From NCBI RefSeq assembly GCF_900105595.1, contig NZ_LT629784.1, positions 3,750,501 through 3,814,500 of the forward strand: a stretch of DNA of 64,000 bases, in the 5' to 3' direction. Position numbers and translations under genes: made by a program. The notes under the pieces are model-generated. The model saw only the letters and a list, made by a program, of their open reading frames with translations. It was not told the DNA's origin and did no database searches. Every line of letters begins with the position of its first letter. Positions within the stretch are counted from its first letter, which is position 1. This document shows, piece after piece, positions 19,452 to 27,726 of the stretch. This DNA comes from Stappia sp. ES.058. Its GTDB lineage: Bacteria > Pseudomonadota > Alphaproteobacteria > Rhizobiales > Stappiaceae.

Positions 19452-19479
19452 GGAGCGGGTCCTCTCTGGCTTGTCTTTC

Positions 19480-20256
19480 TTAAAGGGCAGTGTCGTTCAG
19501 GAAGCTTTGGATCTCTCCGGTGAAGGCGTCGGGGCATTCCAGCGGCGCCAGATGGCCGATGCCGTCCAGCTCGACGAAGCACGCTCCCGAAATCTTCTCC
19601 GACATGCGCCGCATCGTCGGCGCCGGCGCATTCTGGTCCTCGCCGCCGGCAATGAGCAGCACCGGCACCGGAATGCGCGAAAGCGCCTCGCGTTCGTCGA
19701 AGGTCGCAAGACAGCGAATCGCGGCCCGATAGGTTGCCTCCGGCACCTGCGACATCGCCGCGCGCGCCTGCTCCGCCGCCTCTGGCAGCGCCTGCGATCC
19801 GACGAGACCAGGCACGAATTCCGCCGCCAGATCCGGCATGGTCCGTCCGGCATCGAGCGGCGCGAGCCGCTCAGTGACGAACTGTTTCTGGAAACTGCCG
19901 TCACGGCTGCCGAAAGCCGCGGTCGTTGCCGAAAGCACCAGCGTGCGCACCCGCTCCGGATGCCGGGCGACAAAGGCCTGCGCCAGCATGCCGCCGATGG
20001 AATGGCCGACGAGGTCGACACGGGCGAGATGCAGCCGGTCGAGAAACGCGAGCAGCCCTTCCGTCAACCCGTCGAAAGTCATCTCACCGTCGAGATCGTG
20101 CCCGCCGTAGCCGGGCAGGTTCCAGCCGATGGCATCGCACCGCTTGCCCAGACCGGAAATCTGCGGGGCGAACATTTCGGCGCCCGCGCCGATCCCGTGA
20201 AGAAACACGACAGAGCGCGCGCCGCCGGTTGCGCGGATATGATCTTCGCCACTCAT
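19480..20256 (-). CDS. alpha/beta hydrolase, N-formylmaleamate deformylase (NicD)-like
   Basis: 258 residues from ATG 20256, which overlaps the NicX-like stop by 4 bp. Alpha/beta hydrolase motifs: oxyanion HGIGAG (20-25), nucleophile elbow GHSIGG with Ser86 at its centre, Asp207 in AGGEDQNAP and His235 in GIGHLAPLE, a complete triad. In the nicotinate pathway NicD removes formate from N-formylmaleamate, the product of NicX; tight coupling to a NicX-like gene supports that role here. On sequence alone it could be another hydrolase, for example a 3-oxoadipate enol-lactonase relative. Confidence 0.8.
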   Translation of the reverse strand: MSGEDHIRATGGARSVVFLHGIGAGAEMFAPQISGLGKRCDAIGWNLPGYGGHDLDGEMTFDGLTEGLLAFLDRLHLARVDLVGHSIGGMLAQAFVARHPERVRTLVLSATTAAFGSRDGSFQKQFVTERLAPLDAGRTMPDLAAEFVPGLVGSQALPEAAEQARAAMSQVPEATYRAAIRCLATFDEREALSRIPVPVLLIAGGEDQNAPAPTMRRMSEKISGACFVELDGIGHLAPLECPDAFTGEIQSFLNDTAL

Positions 20257-21299
20257 CTCAGCGCCTCGATCAGATCGCCGTCGACAACGACCGCCTCGCC
20301 GTCGAGCGCGATGGTGCAACCGCGCACGGGAATGTCGAAATGCCCCTTGGTGAACCGCCCGGCGAACTCGTTCGCGCCGGTGGAAAACAGGAAATTGCCG
20401 GAATAGGCGCGCACTTCCGTACCGTTGGTCTCGCGCTGATCGTACATGGTGAGCGCTTCGTAACGCGCCGCCTCGTTCATTCCGAAACCGACATGGCTGA
20501 CCGCATAGGCATCGCGGTCGCCCCAGGCGGCCAGATAGCGGCGGGTCAGTTCGGCATCGGTGCCGTGGCCGTCGATCTCCGTGACGTAGTCGTCGACGAT
20601 GGTCAGCCGGACCGGGCTTTCCAGGTAGCGCTTGAAGGTGAGATTCACATCGCCCGCGTCGAGCACCAGCGTGCCGTTGACGCTGCCGGCCTTCGGGAAA
20701 CTGACGACGAGGCCCGCGGGCCAGTGCGCGACGCTGCCGGGCCGGTCGCACCAGCCCCAGACGCCGACCGTGGAGGCATCCGGCATCGCCACCGTGAGGT
20801 CGGTTCCGGCTTTCGAGGTCACCGTCATCACGGAACAGGCGCGAATTCGGGCGACGGCATCACGCACGCGGTCCTTGTCGCGCGGCTGCGGCAACAATCG
20901 CTCCAGCGCGTCCGGATGCTCGTTGGAAATCATCAGCAACCGCGCGCCATGCTCCAGAATGCGGGGCAGCTCGGGGGCGTGCAGCAGGCCCTCGACGGTG
21001 AGGTCCACGACAAGCCCGCTGGCCGCGAGTGCGGCTACCACAGCGTCCTGTCCGCCAAGCGCGGCCGAGGCGCCGGTCGAGCGCACCGGCACGGGGCTGT
21101 CCTGCGGCGGCGTCGGCACCACCACATGAAAGACGGTGGCCCCGAACCTGTGCAAGGCAAGTTCTGCGATGTGAACGTTGAGGGGCCGGGATTGGGTTTC
21201 GGACAAAAGCGCGACGGTTTCACCCTTCGTCACCTTGCACAGGGAAAACACACGCTCGAAGGCGTCGATCCATTTTCCCTCGATCCGATCGGCAAGCAT
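20253..21299 (-). CDS. 2,5-dihydroxypyridine 5,6-dioxygenase (NicX)-like metalloenzyme
   Basis: 348 residues with the aminopeptidase-T/NicX fold. NicX is a non-haem Fe(II) extradiol-type dioxygenase that opens 2,5-dihydroxypyridine to N-formylmaleamate. The C-terminal iron site is present: His269 in AVSHVGFGMN, and His320 and Asp322 in TKGHFDIP, the same H...HxD spacing as the Pseudomonas putida enzyme (two His and one Asp near the C-terminus). Length also agrees. It leads the minus-strand operon and faces the flavin reductase gene across 142 bp. The exact ring substrate may differ from 2,5-dihydroxypyridine. Confidence 0.83.
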   Translation of the reverse strand: MLADRIEGKWIDAFERVFSLCKVTKGETVALLSETQSRPLNVHIAELALHRFGATVFHVVVPTPPQDSPVPVRSTGASAALGGQDAVVAALAASGLVVDLTVEGLLHAPELPRILEHGARLLMISNEHPDALERLLPQPRDKDRVRDAVARIRACSVMTVTSKAGTDLTVAMPDASTVGVWGWCDRPGSVAHWPAGLVVSFPKAGSVNGTLVLDAGDVNLTFKRYLESPVRLTIVDDYVTEIDGHGTDAELTRRYLAAWGDRDAYAVSHVGFGMNEAARYEALTMYDQRETNGTEVRAYSGNFLFSTGANEFAGRFTKGHFDIPVRGCTIALDGEAVVVDGDLIEALR

Positions 21300-21370
21300 G
21301 CGAACCCTCCCGAATGTTGTTTCCGGCCATGGCTTGGCGCAGGAACCGAAAAGAACTTGGAGGATCGTAG

Positions 21371-21384
21371 CAATATCGTTATTG
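21371..21384. promoter_or_regulatory. candidate MarR operator in divergent promoter region
   Basis: The 142-bp gap between the NicX-like start and the flavin reductase start is AT-rich for this chromosome and holds CAATATCGTTATTG, an inverted repeat of 5-bp arms (CAATA/TATTG) with a 4-bp centre. A MarR gene lies two genes away. Short AT-rich palindromes in divergent gaps are usual MarR sites. Assignment is by position and symmetry only. Confidence 0.4.
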
Positions 21385-21441
21385 TATGAAAAGGAATATT
21401 TTTATGTCTGAATGATCCAGTCGCGAGACAGGGACCACGCC

Positions 21442-21933
21442 ATGATGACCGACCACCGTGAATTCCGTGCAGCGCTTGGCCGTTTCGCCACCGGCGTGAC
21501 CATCGTCACCACGCTGGACGAGGCCGGGCGACCCGTCGGCCTGACCGCGAACTCCTTCAATTCCGTTTCGCTGGATCCGCCGATGGTTCTGTGGAGCCTT
21601 GCCCGCGCCTCGCGCAATCTGATGGCATTCGAACGGGCCTCCCACTACGCGGTCAATGTGCTCGCATCCGATCAGCGCGCGCTGTCCGACCGGTTCGCCA
21701 GACCCGCGCAGGACCGGTTCGCCGATGTCGACTGGCGCCCCGGCCTCGGCGGTGTTCCACTCCTTTCCGGGGTCACGGCCGTGTTCCAGTGCAGCCATGA
21801 CGCGCAGGTCGAAGGGGGCGATCACATCGTCTTCCTCGGCGCGGTGGAAGCCTTTGAGGCCCGCGAACGTGAACCGCTCCTCTACCATGGCGGACGCTAC
21901 GCCACCCCTCGCTATGCCCCGGCCCGGCCATGA
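21442..21933 (+). CDS. flavin reductase (two-component monooxygenase reductase type)
   Basis: 163 residues from ATG 21442, preceded by ACAGGGA at seven bases; an in-frame ATG at 21412 lacks a site. Split-barrel FMN-binding reductase of the HpaC type: FRAALGRFATGVTIVTT (start of domain), GLTANSFNSVSLDPPMVLW with flavin-binding residues, and GGDHIVFLGAVEAFE near the end. Reduces free FMN or FAD with NAD(P)H for an oxygenase partner. The probable partner is the ACAD-fold protein on the opposite strand. It overlaps the MarR gene by 4 bp. Confidence 0.9.
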   Translation: MMTDHREFRAALGRFATGVTIVTTLDEAGRPVGLTANSFNSVSLDPPMVLWSLARASRNLMAFERASHYAVNVLASDQRALSDRFARPAQDRFADVDWRPGLGGVPLLSGVTAVFQCSHDAQVEGGDHIVFLGAVEAFEAREREPLLYHGGRYATPRYAPARP

Positions 21934-22367
21934 CCGGGACCGGCCGCTTCGTCGACGGCTATCTGCTCTACCTGCTGGCCCGCGCCTCCAGCGTCGCCAG
22001 CGCGGAGTTCCATCAGGAGGTGCGCGCGCAAGGCGTGTCCATCGCGGTCTGGCGCATCCTCGCGTCATTGAAGGGAACGAAAAAGGGGCTGACAGTCGGC
22101 GAACTGGCCCACAGCTGTCTCGCGCAGCAGCCCGCAATCTCCAAGACCGTGGAAAAGCTTGTCATCCAGGGCCTTGTGGAGCGTCACGCGGACAGCGGCG
22201 ACCGACGCCGGGTCTGGGTCCGGCTCACGCCGGCCGGCGAGGAGCGTGCCGACGTGCTGATCGCCGGCGCGATGGCGCATCAGGGCCGCCTGCTCGAGGC
22301 GCTCGGGCCGGACAATGCCGATGTCCTCAAGACAGCGCTGACGCAGCTGATCGACCGCGCGCCCTGA
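21930..22367 (+). CDS. MarR family transcriptional regulator
   Basis: 145 residues. Winged helix-turn-helix in the middle: VSIAVWRILASL, then LTVGELAHSCLAQQPAISKTVEKLVIQGLVER (recognition helix around residues 68-80) and the wing DRRRVWVRLTPAGEERA. Flanking helices form the dimer interface. Overlaps the flavin reductase stop (ATGA, 21930-21933). In nicotinate degradation the MarR-type NicR controls the ring-cleavage genes, so a similar local role is likely, with the imported acid or an intermediate as inducer. Confidence 0.92.
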   Translation: MTGTGRFVDGYLLYLLARASSVASAEFHQEVRAQGVSIAVWRILASLKGTKKGLTVGELAHSCLAQQPAISKTVEKLVIQGLVERHADSGDRRRVWVRLTPAGEERADVLIAGAMAHQGRLLEALGPDNADVLKTALTQLIDRAP

Positions 22368-22571
22368 GCCGGACGGCAAGGGCCCCTTCGACCCGGCATG
22401 GCCCCGCACCCGAACCGCCTGTCCCCGCAATGCACAGACCGGGCGATCCTCGCGCTTGCCAGCCGCCCGTTTGCGCAAGAAGCTTGGCAATAAGACCGAG
22501 CCGCCACGACGAACACGGATACAGGCCGCCAGATCCATCGGCCCCGCCGCACACCGAAAGACGCGCAACCC

Positions 22572-23087
22572 ATGGTTTTCACGCTGATCAGCACCCTCAT
22601 TCTCGGCATTGCCGTCGCCGGCCTCGTGATGCTGGGGAACCACCTTGTCGGCAGCCGCCTGCCGCGCTGGCTGGCACCGGCCGCTGCCGGGCTTGCCATG
22701 CTCGCCTACACGATCTGGACGGAATACGACTGGGTCGATCGCACGACGCGCGGCCTGCCGAACGGGCTGGAGGTGGTGCGCACCTATGAGACCTCAAACA
22801 TCCTGCAGCCCTGGACGCTTGTGAAGCCGCGCATCAACCGGCTGGTCGCGCTCGACCGGCCGAGCATCGAGACCAACGAAAACGCTCCGCGCTACCGCAA
22901 GGCGGCGCTCTATCTCTTCGCCCGCTTCGAGCCGCCGCGCGAATTGCGCCAGATCTACGATTGCGACCAGAACCGCCGCATCGACCTGCTGCCGGGCGAG
23001 ACCGTCGATCCGACAGAAATCCCCGATGCGGGCTGGGAGCAGCTTTCAGACGACCCGATCGTAAAGGAAGTGTGTAGCGGGGAGTGA
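22572..23087 (+). CDS. conserved hypothetical membrane protein
   Basis: 171 residues. Two transmembrane helices at the N-terminus (about residues 2-24 and 33-48) are followed by a soluble part with WTEYDWVDRTTRGLP, PWTLVKPRINRLVALD and RQIYDCDQNRRIDL. No named domain is recognised. It resembles small membrane proteins found widely in Hyphomicrobiales, but I cannot assign a role. It is a single gene, 204 bp after the MarR gene, and the last high-GC gene before the AT-rich islet. Confidence 0.75.
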   Translation: MVFTLISTLILGIAVAGLVMLGNHLVGSRLPRWLAPAAAGLAMLAYTIWTEYDWVDRTTRGLPNGLEVVRTYETSNILQPWTLVKPRINRLVALDRPSIETNENAPRYRKAALYLFARFEPPRELRQIYDCDQNRRIDLLPGETVDPTEIPDAGWEQLSDDPIVKEVCSGE

Positions 23088-23179
23088 GGGGAAGTTTTAA
23101 TGAATAAACATGAATTTTAAAAGTAAAATAAAAGTAATTTTGTAAATATCCTATTTTGAGCGCGATAATTCAATTTTTA

Positions 23180-25072
23180 TTAAGGTAACTCAATATGATC
23201 ACGTTGTTCAAATAGAGGGATAGCGCACAATCGAAATATAAGCCAACAAGCATAAACGGCGTCGGCGCCGTAGGGGCTACTGTCGTTTAGGAGTCCATGA
23301 GCAACTTTATGGCGAAGGCTTGGTCCAGGTTTGGACAAGAAAACGCTATCGATATCAGTTGTGATGGCATCGCCAAACACTTCTTCTAATTCCGGACGCA
23401 TATACTCAAAAAGCGCCGATATGGTGCGATCTTCTTGTAACTGCTTGGCGTCGTCGAACGTTGTGACGTCATGGCCATTCAGTTTCAGAATATGGCGAAG
23501 AGAATTTTCCAACATTGGCGTCAAGATATAGAGCGCGCTTACGCAGTCACCTTCAAAGAAGCGGGCGAAGCCCCGACTGAAAGTGTTAACCAGATTTTCT
23601 GGGACGAACGGGCTGTGCCGCATAAGAGCCTGAAATGTATCTTCTCCGACGTAATAATTCCCGTTGATGTATTGGCGTGCTACCTGAACCTGTCCTGAAA
23701 CGTGGATACCCCTGCGCATGCTCTCCTGCTGAGCGATCTGCACCCGGATAGCATCGCCGCTATCCCCATCACCGAAACCTCCACCCTCGGATTTGTGAAT
23801 CACTTTTCCTTCGTGGTCGTGAAATGACGCACCGAACAAGGAAGAAAGCGGATGGTCGTTGATAGACTTCACAGCATCTTCCATGAGCTTTTTCGGCGAG
23901 GGGGATCGTTCCAGGTCTGCAAAGATCAACAACAAGTCGATGAGATCACGTTCGCCATCAAGCTGGCCCTTGACCTGATCCGCGATTTCGCTGAGGTCCA
24001 TGGGGTGGGAGAATGGCGACATTTCCTCTGCAATACCGGACTGGACGTCGATTAATTTGTGACGAAGTTGGGTGCGTCGTTCTCTCTGCCCCGGCACGCC
24101 ATGATATTCGGCAATCGCTCCACTGAGCCAGTGCGAGGCCAGCATCGCTGAAGTGTGTTTCTCAGACTCGGCAACCAGCGCTTCAGCGGCACCTGTCCGG
24201 CACCGATTCTTTCCATCCTCGTCCTTCGCGTAATGATGCCCACGAGCCGCCAAGCGCCAAAGCTCCACAATCATATGGGAGCCGGGTTCGGGAACGCCCC
24301 CTGTCAGATAGCCCTCTATTTCCGCCGCGATGACGCTCGGATCGGATCTGCTAAAATCCAAGTCCATCTCGAAAAACCAATGGACCGGTACCGGATTGCT
24401 GCTTGTGACAGCTCGTGCTCTTATTGCCGACAGCAGCTCCCGCGCGGCGATAACCTCGTCACTGTCCCAGCCTAGTGGCCGACCCATCGACAACGCTCGT
24501 CGTAGAACATCCCGTGCTGTAAGCCCCAGGAGCGGATCATCGCGGTCAAGACGATCCTTGAGGGCGCCCGAACCCAGCCCCTCCGCGATTGCAACATAGG
24601 ATGCGATTGCGGCACGACCCAATTGATGCCTCTTTCGCTCCAGAAGCCAACAAAGGTCACATAGCCGCGCCCTCAGCACCGGGTTAGCGGCATTCTCGGC
24701 CGCATAGGCAAGTACCGAGACCGGAATACCGCGAAAGTCCTCTGGAATGGCTGATCGTCGGTCTCCCATGATCGTCATCGCGCCGAAGGGTGCGTCGCGG
24801 TCGCTAGGTTTGAAGTGAAGGTCCGTAGCGGCGGACAGCATCGCGAACACCTTCGCAGAGCATTCACAACCTTCTATACCTTCCAACCTATTTGCTTCTT
24901 CGCGGTACAAACAACTCAAATAGTAGCAGTCGGCTGAAATACACCCGGTGATAGGCGCTTCAAAGTCAAGACCATCTATGTCATCAAGCGTTGCCTGAAG
25001 CCAGAAAACAGGACCATCTTCTTGCGGCTCCGCTTTCTCATTTCCTTCTGTTTGGCCTTCACGCCTAATCAT
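23180..25072 (-). CDS. DUF4209 (HEPN-like) domain protein in AT-rich islet
   Basis: 630 residues, no signal peptide or membrane helix. The N-terminal 400 residues are mostly helical and unrecognised. The C-terminal part matches DUF4209: LYILTPMLENSLRHIL, then SLRHKVAHGLLND, where the family motif RNxxxHG appears as Arg587-x4-His592-Gly. This Rx4H arrangement is the hallmark of HEPN nucleases, so an RNA-targeting role is possible. Base composition is visibly lower in GC than in its neighbours, codon choice is relaxed, and the gene stands alone between AT-rich gaps downstream of tRNA-Thr, all consistent with horizontal gain. No integrase or repeated tRNA end is seen. Confidence 0.8.
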   Translation of the reverse strand: MIRREGQTEGNEKAEPQEDGPVFWLQATLDDIDGLDFEAPITGCISADCYYLSCLYREEANRLEGIEGCECSAKVFAMLSAATDLHFKPSDRDAPFGAMTIMGDRRSAIPEDFRGIPVSVLAYAAENAANPVLRARLCDLCWLLERKRHQLGRAAIASYVAIAEGLGSGALKDRLDRDDPLLGLTARDVLRRALSMGRPLGWDSDEVIAARELLSAIRARAVTSSNPVPVHWFFEMDLDFSRSDPSVIAAEIEGYLTGGVPEPGSHMIVELWRLAARGHHYAKDEDGKNRCRTGAAEALVAESEKHTSAMLASHWLSGAIAEYHGVPGQRERRTQLRHKLIDVQSGIAEEMSPFSHPMDLSEIADQVKGQLDGERDLIDLLLIFADLERSPSPKKLMEDAVKSINDHPLSSLFGASFHDHEGKVIHKSEGGGFGDGDSGDAIRVQIAQQESMRRGIHVSGQVQVARQYINGNYYVGEDTFQALMRHSPFVPENLVNTFSRGFARFFEGDCVSALYILTPMLENSLRHILKLNGHDVTTFDDAKQLQEDRTISALFEYMRPELEEVFGDAITTDIDSVFLSKPGPSLRHKVAHGLLNDSSPYGADAVYACWLIFRLCAIPLFEQRDHIELP

Positions 25073-25243
25073 CGCTGCGCTCCATCAAAAAGCTTGAACT
25101 AAAAGATGTGGTAACATCGGTAAAACCACGAAGTCCCCGCTAAAAACAGCAAATAAATTCATTGAATATGTCTAAAACAAAACCGGTGGCACAGAAAACT
25201 TCCGTACCGTATCGTCGTTTAGTCAAACTGAAAAATGAGAAAG

Positions 25244-25319
25244 TGGTGCCGGTGAACGGACTCGAACCGCCGACCCCATCATTACGAATGACGTGCTCTA
25301 CCAACTGAGCTACACCGGC
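25244..25319 (-). tRNA. tRNA-Thr (anticodon CGT)
   Basis: 76 nt including encoded CCA. Acceptor GCCGGTG pairs with CACCGGC; D arm with AGCTCAGTTGGTAGAGC; anticodon stem CGTCA/TGATG with loop TTCGTAA, giving anticodon CGT; T arm with GGTTCGAGTCC. All standard invariant bases are present. Its 3' end faces the DUF4209 islet. Confidence 0.97.
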
Positions 25320-25742
25320 GCACCAAACCGGGACGTGTGGGTCCCGTATGTCTCTTCCAAAGCGTGGCGCTTCGGACGTTTCGCCGTCCCGGTCATCGGG
25401 GACGGGCAGACCCCGCAGACGTCCGCCAAAGCGAAACGCGTCGTTGTCCGGCGTTCGGCGAGGTGGCCGCTTGATACCCGACCGGGCGACGCGGCGCAAG
25501 AGGCTTTGCGTGCCTGCTCCCGCCTTTTGGACAAAGCGTCGGAACAGCGCGATCCGGCAAGCGAAACGCCCCGGCCTGAATGACGGTCGGGACAGGCCGA
25601 GACGCGGATCGCATCCCCGCCCCGCGGCGGAAACAAGACCTGCGAAAGCCGCCGTGGCGAAGACCTCCCGCATCCATCGGCGCTTCGGGGCCTTGCCATC
25701 GAAACGGTCGGCCGTCCCGGCCGGGCGCGTGACGCCGCAGCG
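25320..25742. other. 423-bp gap upstream of tRNA-Thr, no gene seen
   Basis: High-GC sequence between tRNA-Thr and the hemY stop. Frames are open in several directions but none shows a recognisable protein, and one runs straight through the tRNA. A hairpin CGGGAC/GTCCCG (25329-25346) lies just before the tRNA and could belong to its leader. No repeat or att copy was recognised. Confidence 0.5.
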
Positions 25743-27635
25743 TCAGTTGAAGAAGCGGAAGCCCGGCTTCTTCGCCCGTTCCGCGTCCGGATCGTCGTCC
25801 GGCCCCGGATCGTCGGGCATGTGTTTCAGCGGAAACTCGATCGGTCGCGACAGGTCGTCCTTTCCCTTGCCGCCCGTTTTGACATCCGGCTTGGCGTCCG
25901 GCTTTGCCTCCTCCTTCGGGGCATCGCCCTTCGCCTCGGCCGACTTTTCCGCCGCTGCCTCTGTCTTTCCGGTCGCGTCCGTCGGCCGAGCCTCAGGAGC
26001 GGTTTCAGCCGAAGGCGCGGGTGCGCCCGCGGCTTTCGCCGGGTCCGACGTCCGGCCCGTGACCGCCGCCTCCCGTTCCCCCGGTGCGGACGCGTCCTCC
26101 GAAGGGGTCGCATCCCCGACCGGATGCGCTTCGGCGGCAGACGCCGCTGCACCGCCAGGAGGCGATGCAGACGCGGGCGCCCCGGCTGCAGCGGGATTGA
26201 CGACGCCGGTCTCCGCCGTCGCTGTCGCCGCAGGCGCGGCGTCCGGCGCGGGCTTGCGTTCCAGCGGGACGGCTTCCAGATGCGCGGGTGCGGCCGGAAG
26301 CGCCTCCAGAAGCGTCTCGTCCAGGGCCTCCAGCGGATCGTCGTGATGGTCGAGCGTTGCCGGCGGGGTGGTCCAGACGAAGGCGTCCAGCCGCCCGTCG
26401 ACCGGCGAGACCGGCGACCAGGTCTCGCTGACGACGCCATCGGCCACCCAGGCCGGATCGGAGGGCGCACGCACCGCGCGGGCGAGCCACTCGCGCACGC
26501 GGCCCCGGTCGCCATGCTGGCGTTCTTCCAGATCCGCCATCATCAGGAACACGCGCTGCGTCGGCTCCAGCCGCAGCGCCGCCTTCATCTGGCTGCGCGC
26601 CAGCTCCCATTCGTTCGCCTCGATGGCGGCCTGCGCCAGCGCAAGCGCGCCTTCCGCGTTGTGGGCGCGCAGCGCGGCGAGCGACTTCACCCGCTTCAGC
26701 CGGTCCTGCGCCGAATCGCCCGTGCGCGCATGGGCATAGGCGTCGGCAAGCTCGGGATGCGGGGTCAGCTTCCAGGTGGTCTCGACGACCTTCATCGCCT
26801 TGCGGATGTCGCCGCGCCGCGTGGCCAGGCGCGCGGCGAGCACTGCCGCCGGCACCAGCGCAGGCGCCAGCCCGTGCGCCTCGCTCGCCTTCTGGCGGGC
26901 GGCATCGGGATCGCGGTCCTCAAGCTCCAGCGCCTGTGCGGTCAGGAGCACCGCCTTGTGGCGGCGGAAGGTCTTCTTGTCGACGAGCTTGGCGGCATAG
27001 TTCTTTTCCAGCGTCTTGATCGCATCGGCCCAGTCGCCGCTCACCGCCTGATAGCCGAGCACCGCGCGACCCGCCCAGTCGAGACCGGGCATCAGCCGGG
27101 CGGCCTCCTCGGCATAGTGGCGCGCGGCCACGGGTTCGTTCAGCCGTTCGGCCTCGATGTAGAGGCCGTGCAGGCCGACGGGGCGCAGCGCCGGATCGTC
27201 GAGCATCGCCTCGAAGCGCGACCGCGCCTCCTCGTGCCGTCCGTCGAGCTGCGCGCTTTGCGCCAAGAGAAGCTGCGTCGCCGGCTCGCCGGGCAGGAGC
27301 TTTGCGGCTTCCGCCCCGTGGCGTCCGGCCCCTGCGGCGTCGCCCACGCCCAGCGCCAGCAGCCCCTTCGACATGGCGTCGTAGCCCCGGTCCTTGCGCC
27401 TGCGGCGAAAGAAGCGGCCGACATGGTCGGGGGTTCGCAACACGTAGAGCGCGACGTTCCAGAGGATGATCCCCACCGCCAGAACGCCAAGCAGCGCCAC
27501 AGCGGCGGTCATCACGCCGGTTTCGATCTGGTAGCCCTGCCAGTCGAGGGTAATGATGCCCGGCTTGTCGGCGATCCAGGCCGACCCGACCGCGACGATG
27601 AAAACAAGGGCAATGAATATCAACAAGCGAATCAT
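25743..27635 (-). CDS. hemY: HemY-type inner membrane protein with TPR domain
   Basis: 630 residues. Two N-terminal transmembrane helices (about 2-21 and 42-66) flank TLDWQGYQIETG, the mark of the HemY N-terminal domain. Helical TPR-like repeats follow to about residue 420 (for example YDAMSKGLLALGVGDAAGA, LLAQSAQLDGRHEEAR). The last 200 residues are a Pro/Ala/Glu-rich low-complexity tail, longer than in many homologues. In this family HemY is not protoporphyrinogen oxidase; it is a membrane protein linked to haem synthesis by location, of unclear task. Next to the Mic60-like gene and hemD-hemC. Confidence 0.9.
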   Translation of the reverse strand: MIRLLIFIALVFIVAVGSAWIADKPGIITLDWQGYQIETGVMTAAVALLGVLAVGIILWNVALYVLRTPDHVGRFFRRRRKDRGYDAMSKGLLALGVGDAAGAGRHGAEAAKLLPGEPATQLLLAQSAQLDGRHEEARSRFEAMLDDPALRPVGLHGLYIEAERLNEPVAARHYAEEAARLMPGLDWAGRAVLGYQAVSGDWADAIKTLEKNYAAKLVDKKTFRRHKAVLLTAQALELEDRDPDAARQKASEAHGLAPALVPAAVLAARLATRRGDIRKAMKVVETTWKLTPHPELADAYAHARTGDSAQDRLKRVKSLAALRAHNAEGALALAQAAIEANEWELARSQMKAALRLEPTQRVFLMMADLEERQHGDRGRVREWLARAVRAPSDPAWVADGVVSETWSPVSPVDGRLDAFVWTTPPATLDHHDDPLEALDETLLEALPAAPAHLEAVPLERKPAPDAAPAATATAETGVVNPAAAGAPASASPPGGAAASAAEAHPVGDATPSEDASAPGEREAAVTGRTSDPAKAAGAPAPSAETAPEARPTDATGKTEAAAEKSAEAKGDAPKEEAKPDAKPDVKTGGKGKDDLSRPIEFPLKHMPDDPGPDDDPDAERAKKPGFRFFN

Positions 27636-27726
27636 GATCTTTCCCTCCCCATGACCCGAACGGGCAGGTCACGACGGCATGCAGGGCATCTGGCGGTCGC
27701 GCCGGCGGCGGGCTCGGGCGCGGGCC

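Noticed and set aside
23088..25243. Possible integrated element at tRNA-Thr with att sites
   Set aside because: No integrase gene and no second copy of the tRNA 3' end was seen at the other edge, so only a composition-based islet is claimed.
25140..25673. 177-codon minus-strand frame with a run like CAGVAQLVEHVIRNDG
   Set aside because: It translates the tRNA-Thr gene; this peptide is a well-known artefact of tRNA regions.
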